From Chitinophagaceae bacterium (GTDB taxonomy: Bacteria; Bacteroidota; Bacteroidia; Chitinophagales; UBA10324): a stretch of DNA of 5,977 nucleotides. Where the stretch lies: positions 1 through 5,977 of the forward strand of contig JAHEZG010000244.1 of NCBI GenBank assembly GCA_023251195.1, read 5' to 3'. Position 1 is the first letter of the stretch. Each line of letters opens with the position of its first letter. Below are positions 1-5,977 of this stretch, one piece after another. The position numbers and the translations under genes are program-made. The notes beneath the pieces are model-generated. The model searched no databases and was not told the DNA's origin. It saw only the letters and a list, made by a program, of their open reading frames with translations.

Positions 1-2629
1 CCCAGGAAAATAAAGTTGGCGAATAAATGGTATCGCGTATTCCTAAATTATTGCAATAATGAATTGCGGTATCATTGTATCCATACCATGCGGCTGAAGT
101 ACCAGTACCGCTAAGATCATTTTTTGTTATTAACAAATTAGGCTCAGTTGAACAACCGCTTGTTGCTTGTGATAGCGTTATCGGGAATATTGAATCGCCG
201 AATCCCATATAATAAAGAGGAATCAATATTTCACCATTGTTAACTATATATTTCATGTACTGACCTCCTGGACTTACATCTGCTTTCAGTTGATCATATA
301 TTTTTTCACACTCACTCATTGAAGGAGTACCGCATAACTCATCACATTCTTTCATTAAACCATCGTATATATTTTCGTATTCGGCTGTATCAGCAGCAGT
401 TGCTGAATCTCCGGAGGATATTATGATTCCAATGTGATTGGCAATGTAATCTTCTTTTGATCCAAGCGATTGCAGGCAGGTTTGACAATCCATGTTGCAA
501 CCGCTGAAGTCAACCATGTTTAATGCATCATTGAAAAATGAATCAAACGGAAGAACACAATCAGCTTCAGTTATATAGCGATTGACATAGTAATCAATAG
601 CTGTTTGATTCAATGCTAATTCCTTGGTGATAATGTAACTACCTTGAGGAAGAATTAAAGAAAAGGTGTCAGCTATTCCAATTGGTGAATTACAAACGCT
701 ATCGAATTGTGTAGGCAATGGCAAAGAATAATTATGGTACTCCTTTACTATTGCTGATCCGCCTAAAACCTGATTATTACAATCATCAGTTATAGTTATT
801 TTTAAGTCATAATAACAATCGTAACAGACAGTTGTATCAACACATAATGGATGGTATTCTTCAGGAGAAAGGCGATAAGAAAAAGATTCGCGCTGAGTTT
901 TCTCAACAATTAAACTGTTCGTTGAAATGAATTTATTTCCATCTTCAATCTGCGGATTCATTAATATGCTTCCACTGATTGTATCAGTTACAGTATGATT
1001 TATAATATCAGACATTCCATCAGGAGTGCTTCCAGCAAGAGAGGTAGCAATTGTCCTTCCATGAGCATCCACATAACTTATACTTGTTTGACCATTTGGG
1101 TCAACGACCATATTTTTAAAATAATGATCGAGGTATCCAACATCTGAACCAAAAAGGCGGTCTAATTCTACCTGTAAAGGTTTACCGTAGTAGTATTTTG
1201 TTTCGTGACCACTGCCAAGACGGAAATCATAACCGAGTCCGCTTTGTCTTTTTATACGCCCTGTTTTATCTCCCAAAAATTCTGTTTGAGAATAAGTGTA
1301 TCCCTGGCCGCTCGGAATGAAACTATATGGTTTTCTGCCACGAAGCGGATTACTGCCACTGAAATATTTTGAAGTTCCATTACTTGAATCCAATGATAAA
1401 GGAGACCATCCACACCCTTCAATATCAAAATGCTGCCAGTTGAATGGATTGCCCCCGTGTGTATTGTATTGCTCATAATATTTACTATCAAGCGATAAGG
1501 AAGGTGAGGGCATTACAGAAACAACAGGTCGGCCTTCGTGGTCATAAATTCGTTCGCTTACTATTGAAGTACTGAGTGCATTACTGAATTGAACTGTTTG
1601 GCGATCTCGCAATGAACCGTCGTAATATTTTACCCCTAAACTGAATTTACCTCCCTCAGCGAGGTTGAGGTTCATTTGCCAGTTTTTATTGCTTTCGTGA
1701 CCGTTAACATATCCTTTTGCAAAAAATTGACTTAATGTTTTTGCAACGCCACTATAATCTGAAGACCATTTGCCAGTTTGCCTGAATCCATCAACCGTAT
1801 AATGAACTGCTCTCACTCTGTAGAAAATATATCCATTCGGATATATTTTCTTTATATTATAGTTATGTGCCGAAGTGGTAATTCTGGTAGCATTATTTGT
1901 GAATAGACTATCGAAATGTATTGCAGGTGTAGAAACAGAAGTCAGGTATTTAATAATTTCAGAACTATCACTAAAAAAAGTCCACTCTAAATCATATTCT
2001 TCAGCACCTAATTGGTAGTCCCATGAAGTATGTAATGTTTGTTGTTCATAAAGAGGTGGGTTAGTGCTTCCAATATAAATATTTAGGCTTGGTTTTGATG
2101 CACAATTAAATTTCAATTTACGATCGATAATAATCTCTCCCCGTAAACGAAACACTTCAGGCATGGAGGCATAATCGGGTCCATTAAAATTAATAGCAGT
2201 AATTGAATCAATAATTTTGTGTGCTCCGGTAAATTCGAGTACATCCTTGTCTCTGATTTTAGCCACTCTATTGCTATCATATTCAACTGTTAGCTGGTAA
2301 CTGAAAGTATGATAGGCATTTGATGCATCCCAATATTTAATATCCATTGTAATGGTGCATGTGAATGAATATGGCAGCGAGATATTGGCGTCATGATTAA
2401 TTTCGAATATTAAGTAATCATTAACACTTTGATGTGATTCAATATCATTCCAGGGACCTGTATTTAAAAATCGCGCATCTTTTACTTTCAAAGTAGAATC
2501 AACAGCAATGCTGTTACCACTTTTGGCAATGCGATAGGGTTCAATTGAAGCTATAGATTTTTCACTAAACACTGAACAAAATATCATTGTGCTTATTATA
2601 AATCCTGCAAATAAGGAGCGTGCTTTCAT
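1..2629 (-). CDS. N-terminal 876 residues of a giant exported RHS-like protein (end beyond left edge)
   Basis: ATG at 2629 opens a frame with no stop down to the left edge (876 codons plus one base). The first residues form a signal peptide (MKAR, then LFAGFIISTMIFCSVF, with a possible cleavage near SIAS), which supports this start. Domains in order: about 45-180 a beta-rich region; about 185-290 an FN3-like domain (SWDYQLGAEEYDLEWTF, then NGYIFYRVRAVHY); 353-375 a YD-like unit (RIYDHEGRPVVSV); 425-534 a block strongly reminiscent of Bacteroidota RHS-like proteins (NPLRGRKPYSFIPSG, TGRIKRQSG, YYYGKP, RLFG, VVDPNGQTSISYVDAHGRT); 596-774 a cysteine-rich block; and ADVSPGGQY at 783-791, which I recall as a conserved mark of this family. 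The family usually continues for many hundreds of residues with RHS/YD repeats and sometimes a variable C-terminus; none of that is visible here. It is the third gene of the operon. It is exported by inference from the signal peptide; its function is unknown. Confidence 0.93.
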   Translation of the reverse strand, partial: MKARSLFAGFIISTMIFCSVFSEKSIASIEPYRIAKSGNSIAVDSTLKVKDARFLNTGPWNDIESHQSVNDYLIFEINHDANISLPYSFTCTITMDIKYWDASNAYHTFSYQLTVEYDSNRVAKIRDKDVLEFTGAHKIIDSITAINFNGPDYASMPEVFRLRGEIIIDRKLKFNCASKPSLNIYIGSTNPPLYEQQTLHTSWDYQLGAEEYDLEWTFFSDSSEIIKYLTSVSTPAIHFDSLFTNNATRITTSAHNYNIKKIYPNGYIFYRVRAVHYTVDGFRQTGKWSSDYSGVAKTLSQFFAKGYVNGHESNKNWQMNLNLAEGGKFSLGVKYYDGSLRDRQTVQFSNALSTSIVSERIYDHEGRPVVSVMPSPSLSLDSKYYEQYNTHGGNPFNWQHFDIEGCGWSPLSLDSSNGTSKYFSGSNPLRGRKPYSFIPSGQGYTYSQTEFLGDKTGRIKRQSGLGYDFRLGSGHETKYYYGKPLQVELDRLFGSDVGYLDHYFKNMVVDPNGQTSISYVDAHGRTIATSLAGSTPDGMSDIINHTVTDTISGSILMNPQIEDGNKFISTNSLIVEKTQRESFSYRLSPEEYHPLCVDTTVCYDCYYDLKITITDDCNNQVLGGSAIVKEYHNYSLPLPTQFDSVCNSPIGIADTFSLILPQGSYIITKELALNQTAIDYYVNRYITEADCVLPFDSFFNDALNMVDFSGCNMDCQTCLQSLGSKEDYIANHIGIIISSGDSATAADTAEYENIYDGLMKECDELCGTPSMSECEKIYDQLKADVSPGGQYMKYIVNNGEILIPLYYMGFGDSIFPITLSQATSGCSTEPNLLITKNDLSGTGTSAAWYGYNDTAIHYCNNLGIRDTIYSPTLFSW
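290..862 (-). other. Cysteine-rich block in the RHS-like protein
   Basis: Between residues 590 and 780 there are twelve cysteines (596, 602, 605, 617, 646, 691, 711, 715, 718, 762, 766, 774), forming CxxC (CYDC), CxxxCxxC (CNMDCQTC) and CxxxC (CDELC) motifs. The rest of the visible protein has only a handful. Because the protein carries a signal peptide, paired disulfides are more likely than zinc binding, but metal binding cannot be excluded. The block precedes the ADVSPGGQY motif. Confidence 0.6.
1028..1348 (-). other. RHS/YD-like conserved block in the third gene
   Basis: Residues 428-534 hold PLRGRKPYSFIPSGQGYTY, GDKTGRIKRQSG, ETKYYYGKP, RLFG and DPNGQTSISYVDAHGRTIA. The last piece fits the YD-repeat form (D-x-x-G-R) and the whole block matches what I remember of Bacteroidota RHS-like proteins. 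A single separate YD-like unit lies upstream at about 1505-1573 (RIYDHEGRPVV). No tandem YD array has begun within the window. Confidence 0.65.
1760..2077 (-). other. FN3-like domain in the RHS-like protein
   Basis: Residues about 185-290 show the fibronectin type III layout: an early strand with tryptophan (LHTSWDYQ), a second strand with the core tryptophan (YDLEWTFFS), and a late strand YIFYRVRAVHY. The assignment is by pattern, not by alignment. Such domains usually act as spacers in extracellular proteins. Confidence 0.5.
1822..1851. repeat. Perfect inverted repeat, 13-bp arms with 4-base loop
   Basis: Left arm AGAAAATATATCC (1822-1834), loop ATTC (1835-1838), right arm GGATATATTTTCT (1839-1851). 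All 13 pairs are Watson-Crick. It lies inside the third gene, where the minus strand encodes KKIYPNGYIFYR of the FN3-like domain. As RNA it would form a stem closed by CC/GG. On the minus-strand transcript it is not followed by a U-run, so it is not a standard intrinsic terminator. Confidence 0.85.
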
Positions 2630-2634
2630 ACTCT
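2630..2634 (-). promoter_or_regulatory. Five-base gene junction before the RHS-like gene
   Basis: Stop and start are joined as TAAAGAGTATG. The purine stretch AAAGAG ends too close to the ATG to be a normal ribosome binding site, and no promoter-like TAnnTTTG is seen in the preceding 90 bases. This supports one polycistronic message and translational coupling. Confidence 0.55.
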
Positions 2635-3351
2635 TTAGTTTATGATTTTTAATTGATAACTGTTGTAATTGTCGTTTGGCTTAAACTGGTTATTCACTTT
2701 GGTCAGGAATTTATTTACCCCATATTCTTTATCAGGGAAATTTTTTAACTGTGTTTGATCAGGATAAAAAACAGATACCTTATATAGGCCTGTAAACTCT
2801 TTTTTATAAAAGTCATACCCTTCATACAGAAGCATATCAGATTGCTTCAATGAAAAACTATTTTTATCAATGGTTATTTTATAATCGAGGCAATTGAGCG
2901 AAGGAAGATTTAAACTGATTATATAATTATTGTTTTCTTCGATTATATTATTCACCTGATTATTAAATAAAAAAACTGAATCGAACATGAAAACATTAGC
3001 CGGATTATATTGAGTTTTATATTTAGAAACAGTAATGGTTTTATCTTCATGATCCACTTCAATGAGAAATGAGTCTGATTTTATAAATTCAATTTCACTA
3101 TTGCCATAATATAATTTTTCCTTGCTGAATATTAAATTGTAAGCTACAGAATCTTCAATGGTGTTTCCAGAAGTATCGGTGAATCCGTAGCTAATCAGGT
3201 TCATAGAATTGATGTGATTTTTTCCATAATGATCCAGCACTTTTTTAATGAGAGAAAATGCCGAATCCTGTAAAGCTGTTTGAGCTGTTCCATTGTAAAA
3301 GTTACCTGCGATAAGAAAAATTATCCCTAAAAAAAGCGCTGTTTTTTTCAT
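2635..3351 (-). CDS. Small secreted protein of unknown function between two giant RHS-like genes
   Basis: This is a 238-residue protein from ATG at 3351 to TAA at 2637-2635. The N-terminus is a good Sec signal peptide: KK, a hydrophobic core LFLGIIFLIAG, and a likely signal peptidase I site after GTA, leaving Q24 as first mature residue, a common arrangement in Bacteroidota. No lipobox cysteine is present; the only cysteine is C154. The mature part begins with a helix (about 25-50) and continues as alternating beta strands (YNLIFSKEKLYYGN, FLIEVDHEDKTITVSK, NYIISLNLP, DYKITIDKN, LYKVSVFY). That helix-then-sheet layout resembles LolA/LolB-like periplasmic carriers, which is an inference from strand pattern only. 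It starts 6 bases after the upstream stop and ends 5 bases before the next start, so it is co-transcribed and probably translationally coupled. I do not recognise a named family. A role in export, folding or anchoring of the giant neighbours would fit the position but is unproven. Confidence 0.92.
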   Translation of the reverse strand: MKKTALFLGIIFLIAGNFYNGTAQTALQDSAFSLIKKVLDHYGKNHINSMNLISYGFTDTSGNTIEDSVAYNLIFSKEKLYYGNSEIEFIKSDSFLIEVDHEDKTITVSKYKTQYNPANVFMFDSVFLFNNQVNNIIEENNNYIISLNLPSLNCLDYKITIDKNSFSLKQSDMLLYEGYDFYKKEFTGLYKVSVFYPDQTQLKNFPDKEYGVNKFLTKVNNQFKPNDNYNSYQLKIIN

Positions 3352-3357
3352 TTTATT
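3352..3357 (-). promoter_or_regulatory. Six-base gene junction without Shine-Dalgarno
   Basis: The upstream stop and the next ATG are joined by the A/T-only string TAAAATAAAATG. No GGAGG-like sequence and no Bacteroidota promoter (TAnnTTTG) is visible just upstream, so translation probably depends on the A-rich leader and on coupling to the upstream gene. A-rich leaders without Shine-Dalgarno are usual in Bacteroidota. Confidence 0.6.
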
Positions 3358-5977
3358 TTATTGTTGGGACATGTGATTGCGATATTCATTGATCGTCATG
3401 ATCCCGCGCTCGGTTTCTTTCTTGGTTCGCACCAAATTTCCTTCATCGTCATATTCATAGAAGGTAGCAAAATTGTTTTCGTCCAATGTTGCCATTAACC
3501 GCAGATTAATTGGATTGTAAACAAAGGTTTTCATGTTACCATCATAAGGATGAATTCTGAAATCGTCGAGATATAAGAACCTATGAAGGCTTGATTGAAT
3601 GACAACTTTTGTTAGTCCTTGAGTGGTTGTAAATACAACTTCATATAATTGCCAACCTTCTATTGTAGGCCCAACAGGTTCAAAATTATAGGTAGCAGCC
3701 AATGTTGTTCCGTTGTATGTTTTTACTTTCAATTCTGACTGAATAGTAAATGGACATTGACAGGTTGTATCTTCACGAACCCAGACATTTGCTATATATT
3801 TTTTTTCGGGTGAAAGGAAGTAAGAACTTTCATCTTCACATCGTGAGGCTTTTATAAATCGATCACCTGAAAATTGACTGGTATCTATTTTATAAGCATT
3901 CGTAATGTAATTCCAGAAAGAAGGAGATTCAGTTTGTAACTGATAAGCATTCCTTATACTCATCAGAAAGGAATAATTACTATCAACTCTCAATGAATAA
4001 TTTCCGGAATGGCTTTTTGAATTGGTTATGTTTAAATTGGCATCTCCAGAAACTATTTCGCTCCAATTAAATTTCTGATTAGAGCATAATTCATCGCATG
4101 TATTTGAATATCCATAATCTTCAAAATTATCGTTACATATTTCAAAAGTTCTTGCATTCTGAGCAACTGCAATTGCTAAGGCATCCTTATAACCAAACAT
4201 GGCTGATGAAAAACGATTAAGAGCATCTTCATTCTCGGTTTCATTTCCTTTATAATCATAATTTGTTACTCGTTGTTTCCAAATCCAATTTGGGTTAATA
4301 GTATTTTTCAAATAATCCTTTTGCGTCAAATTATAATTCCAGAATGGTTCGTAATTCGTAATTGCCCCATCATTTCTTACGGTACTTCCAATTGATGATG
4401 GTGTTCTATCAGAATAGAAAACGAATTGTTCATATGGTCTCCAGTTACCTTTGTAACCGTACAGGTAAGGATTAAAAACAGTGTCGCATATTGTGGTTAT
4501 ATTATAAGTTGTATCATATAAATAGTGATCAAAAACTTCACCCACAAAAACAGAAGTTCTATTTATATTCATTCCAGTTGTATCATCACGACAAATTTTT
4601 GAAGCTAACCTTGGTATCGGATATTCACCACAATGGGTTTCTGTTCTTTTAACAGTTAAACAAGATCGGAACTCATAATTCAGATTAGAAGATGCTGTAA
4701 CTCCATTACCTGACACAAATAATATATAAACAAAAGGATGTTTTGCAATATTTGTAGAATAATATGTCGGAGTACCTAAGTATGCAACATTAAAAAATGG
4801 CCAAATAATATCAATATCTAAAAGAGTAAAGGGCAACAATATTCCAAAAGGTCCCTGGTAGGCTGGATTGCCCATTGAAACTGTTTTAACCTCGAAATTT
4901 GCACCTCCTGCATTCGCTTTGTATTTTCCTGTGGCGCTAAACTCACTTACTGATGTTTTTGCTGAAAACAAGGCTGTATTAATATCAATTCCATGAGTTG
5001 TAAAAAAGTTATCGAAATCAGAATAGTAAGCAGAACCTGATAAGATACTATTTAGCGTTATGTGATCAGATTCAAGAGCAAAAGCAACATGCTGGTCTAT
5101 AATTCTGCTCATAAAATCCATTACCCATAAATAAGGCATTGAGTCTGTTACAATTACTTTGGATTTAATCAAACCACATGGTATGTACCATTCATCTTTA
5201 TAAGTTTGAGCCGAACTGTTTATTATATTCTGAGTCAGTATAACTTTGAATGATGAATCATTTAAAACAAGAGGAGCGTTGTCAGGTAACTTGAAATGCG
5301 ATTCAATAGATCCTATTGGCGCTTTTGCCATATTGCGATGACCGGAACGAATGATTTTTAAACTCACGCCTGTGCCGGTAAATCCGGAACCATTCTGATT
5401 CATGAGAATTAAATTATCAGTAGGTTTTGATATTGAAAAGAAGCGTGGAATAATTATTCCTGCTGAATCAATTTCAATTTCGTCACCCGGAGTAAAATAT
5501 TTTTCCTGGTTTGAAATATTTGTAATTATCCCGTTATTCACATCTATTCCATGAAATTCCGAATTGAAATTTTTGTAGGTTAAATCCATTCCGGGATACG
5601 CCCAATGTGCCGGATATTTAAACGAATATATTGGGTCGTTAAATTCATTAGTTGTTCTTGTCAATAAACATTCACCGGTTTCAGAATCATACAATAAATT
5701 TTCCGTGGTTACCCAACTACCGTTTTCAAATTTTTTAATGTGATCAATAATTCCGGATTTCTTAACATACTTTGTAACAGCAGCTGATCGGAATTGAACT
5801 GTATTTTTTTTGTTTGAAAACCAGATAAATGGCAATGGACAAGGTAAACCCAATGCCGGAATCGTTTCTAAATTAAATTGATCTCCGGTAGTAACTGTTT
5901 CTGTTTTTTGCTCTCTGAAATCAGCCCAAATTTCTCTGGTTACTCCTAATTCTGCTCCTGATATTGTGGTATCAGGA
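3358..5977 (-). CDS. C-terminal part of a giant exported RHS/YD-associated protein (start beyond right edge)
   Basis: The frame is open from the right edge to a TAA stop at 3360-3358, giving 872 visible residues. An in-frame TTG at 5853 could be mistaken for a start, but the 41 codons before it are open and match the family (SGAELGVTREIWADFRE), so the protein begins outside the window. In visible numbering: 1-30 RHS-like entry block; about 90-130 a block with YDSETGECLLTRT and PAHWAYPGM; 140-490 a beta-rich region with scattered cysteines; about 500-520 NPYLYGYKGNWRPYEQ; 560-620 a block with WKQRVTNYDYKGNE and NARTFEICNDNFEDYGYS; about 637-810 a jelly-roll-like domain; 835-872 a YD-like end (YEYDDEGNLVRT). 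I recognise these blocks from long Bacteroidota RHS-like proteins, from memory. It has no sustained transmembrane segment and no evident T9SS C-terminal sorting domain. It lies first among the visible genes of an operon. Its biochemical role is unknown; surface or extracellular location is inferred. Confidence 0.92.
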   Translation of the reverse strand, partial: PDTTISGAELGVTREIWADFREQKTETVTTGDQFNLETIPALGLPCPLPFIWFSNKKNTVQFRSAAVTKYVKKSGIIDHIKKFENGSWVTTENLLYDSETGECLLTRTTNEFNDPIYSFKYPAHWAYPGMDLTYKNFNSEFHGIDVNNGIITNISNQEKYFTPGDEIEIDSAGIIIPRFFSISKPTDNLILMNQNGSGFTGTGVSLKIIRSGHRNMAKAPIGSIESHFKLPDNAPLVLNDSSFKVILTQNIINSSAQTYKDEWYIPCGLIKSKVIVTDSMPYLWVMDFMSRIIDQHVAFALESDHITLNSILSGSAYYSDFDNFFTTHGIDINTALFSAKTSVSEFSATGKYKANAGGANFEVKTVSMGNPAYQGPFGILLPFTLLDIDIIWPFFNVAYLGTPTYYSTNIAKHPFVYILFVSGNGVTASSNLNYEFRSCLTVKRTETHCGEYPIPRLASKICRDDTTGMNINRTSVFVGEVFDHYLYDTTYNITTICDTVFNPYLYGYKGNWRPYEQFVFYSDRTPSSIGSTVRNDGAITNYEPFWNYNLTQKDYLKNTINPNWIWKQRVTNYDYKGNETENEDALNRFSSAMFGYKDALAIAVAQNARTFEICNDNFEDYGYSNTCDELCSNQKFNWSEIVSGDANLNITNSKSHSGNYSLRVDSNYSFLMSIRNAYQLQTESPSFWNYITNAYKIDTSQFSGDRFIKASRCEDESSYFLSPEKKYIANVWVREDTTCQCPFTIQSELKVKTYNGTTLAATYNFEPVGPTIEGWQLYEVVFTTTQGLTKVVIQSSLHRFLYLDDFRIHPYDGNMKTFVYNPINLRLMATLDENNFATFYEYDDEGNLVRTKKETERGIMTINEYRNHMSQQ
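3550..4068 (-). other. Jelly-roll / carbohydrate-binding-like domain within the first large CDS
   Basis: This domain of about 170 residues starts near FNWSEIVSGDANLNITNS and runs to YLDDFRIHPYDG. The pattern SHSGNYSLRVD, then KKYIANVWVRED, then GWQLYEVVFTT, then FLYLDDFRI is the usual order of strands in galactose-binding/CBM4-9-like jelly rolls (known pattern). It contains a CQC pair in the loop after the VWVRED strand. Sugar or surface binding is only inferred; no ligand residues can be assigned by eye. Confidence 0.6.

Noticed and set aside
1296..1478. 60-residue open frame on the plus strand
   Set aside because: It is antisense to the conserved RHS-like block of the third gene, and no promoter or ribosome binding site was seen for it.
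1252..1491. 79-residue open frame on the minus strand
   Set aside because: It lies entirely within the long RHS-like gene in another frame of the same strand, with no separate start signal and no recognisable protein features.
1822..1860. Hairpin followed by TTTATATTAT read as an intrinsic terminator on the plus strand
   Set aside because: No plus-strand gene ends here, the stem is AT-rich, and the site is within a coding region of the opposite strand.
2630..2720. A separate promoter for the RHS-like gene
   Set aside because: No TAnnTTTG element was found upstream of the start on the minus strand, and the previous gene ends only 5 bases away.
4773..4851. Hydrophobic stretch GPFGILLPFTLLDIDIIWPFF as a membrane segment
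   Set aside because: It is broken by two aspartates and a proline-rich context, and fits beta strands of an extracellular protein better than a helix.
5851..5853. TTG at 5853 as the start of an 831-residue protein
   Set aside because: The frame stays open for 41 more codons to the window edge and those residues match the family's entry block, so TTG is an internal leucine.

Overview
The window looks like a member of the Bacteroidota (environmental Cytophagia/Sphingobacteriia/Bacteroidales type). The DNA is AT-rich, genes follow each other with almost no spacing and without Shine-Dalgarno sequences, and both large proteins carry sequence blocks that I recognise from memory as typical of very long exported RHS/YD-repeat-like proteins of Bacteroidota. 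This is an assignment from motifs; no database search was possible.

Layout: all coding is on the minus strand, so transcription runs from the high coordinates to the low ones. (1) 5977-3358 is the C-terminal 872 residues of a large protein whose start lies beyond the right edge. It has an RHS-like N-terminal block (SGAELGVTREIWADFRE), a long beta-rich middle, a jelly-roll/carbohydrate-binding-like domain, and a last stretch that resembles a single YD half-repeat. (2) After 6 bases comes 3351-2635, a 238-residue secreted protein with a clear signal peptide and no recognised family, possibly with a LolA/LolB-like beta fold. (3) After 5 bases comes 2629-1, the first 876 residues of a second giant exported protein. 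It has a signal peptide, an FN3-like domain, an RHS/YD-like block and a cysteine-rich block, and it continues past the left edge.

The tight spacing and the absence of a visible promoter between genes indicate one operon: large exported protein, small exported protein, large RHS-like protein. My recollection is that this three-gene order recurs in Bacteroidota. The function is not known to me. A surface or secreted shell, adhesin or polymorphic-toxin-like system is a reasonable inference, but the decisive C-terminus of the third gene is outside the window. No RNA genes, mobile elements, CRISPR arrays or non-coding stretches were seen; essentially the whole window is coding. One perfect 13-bp hairpin lies inside the third gene.
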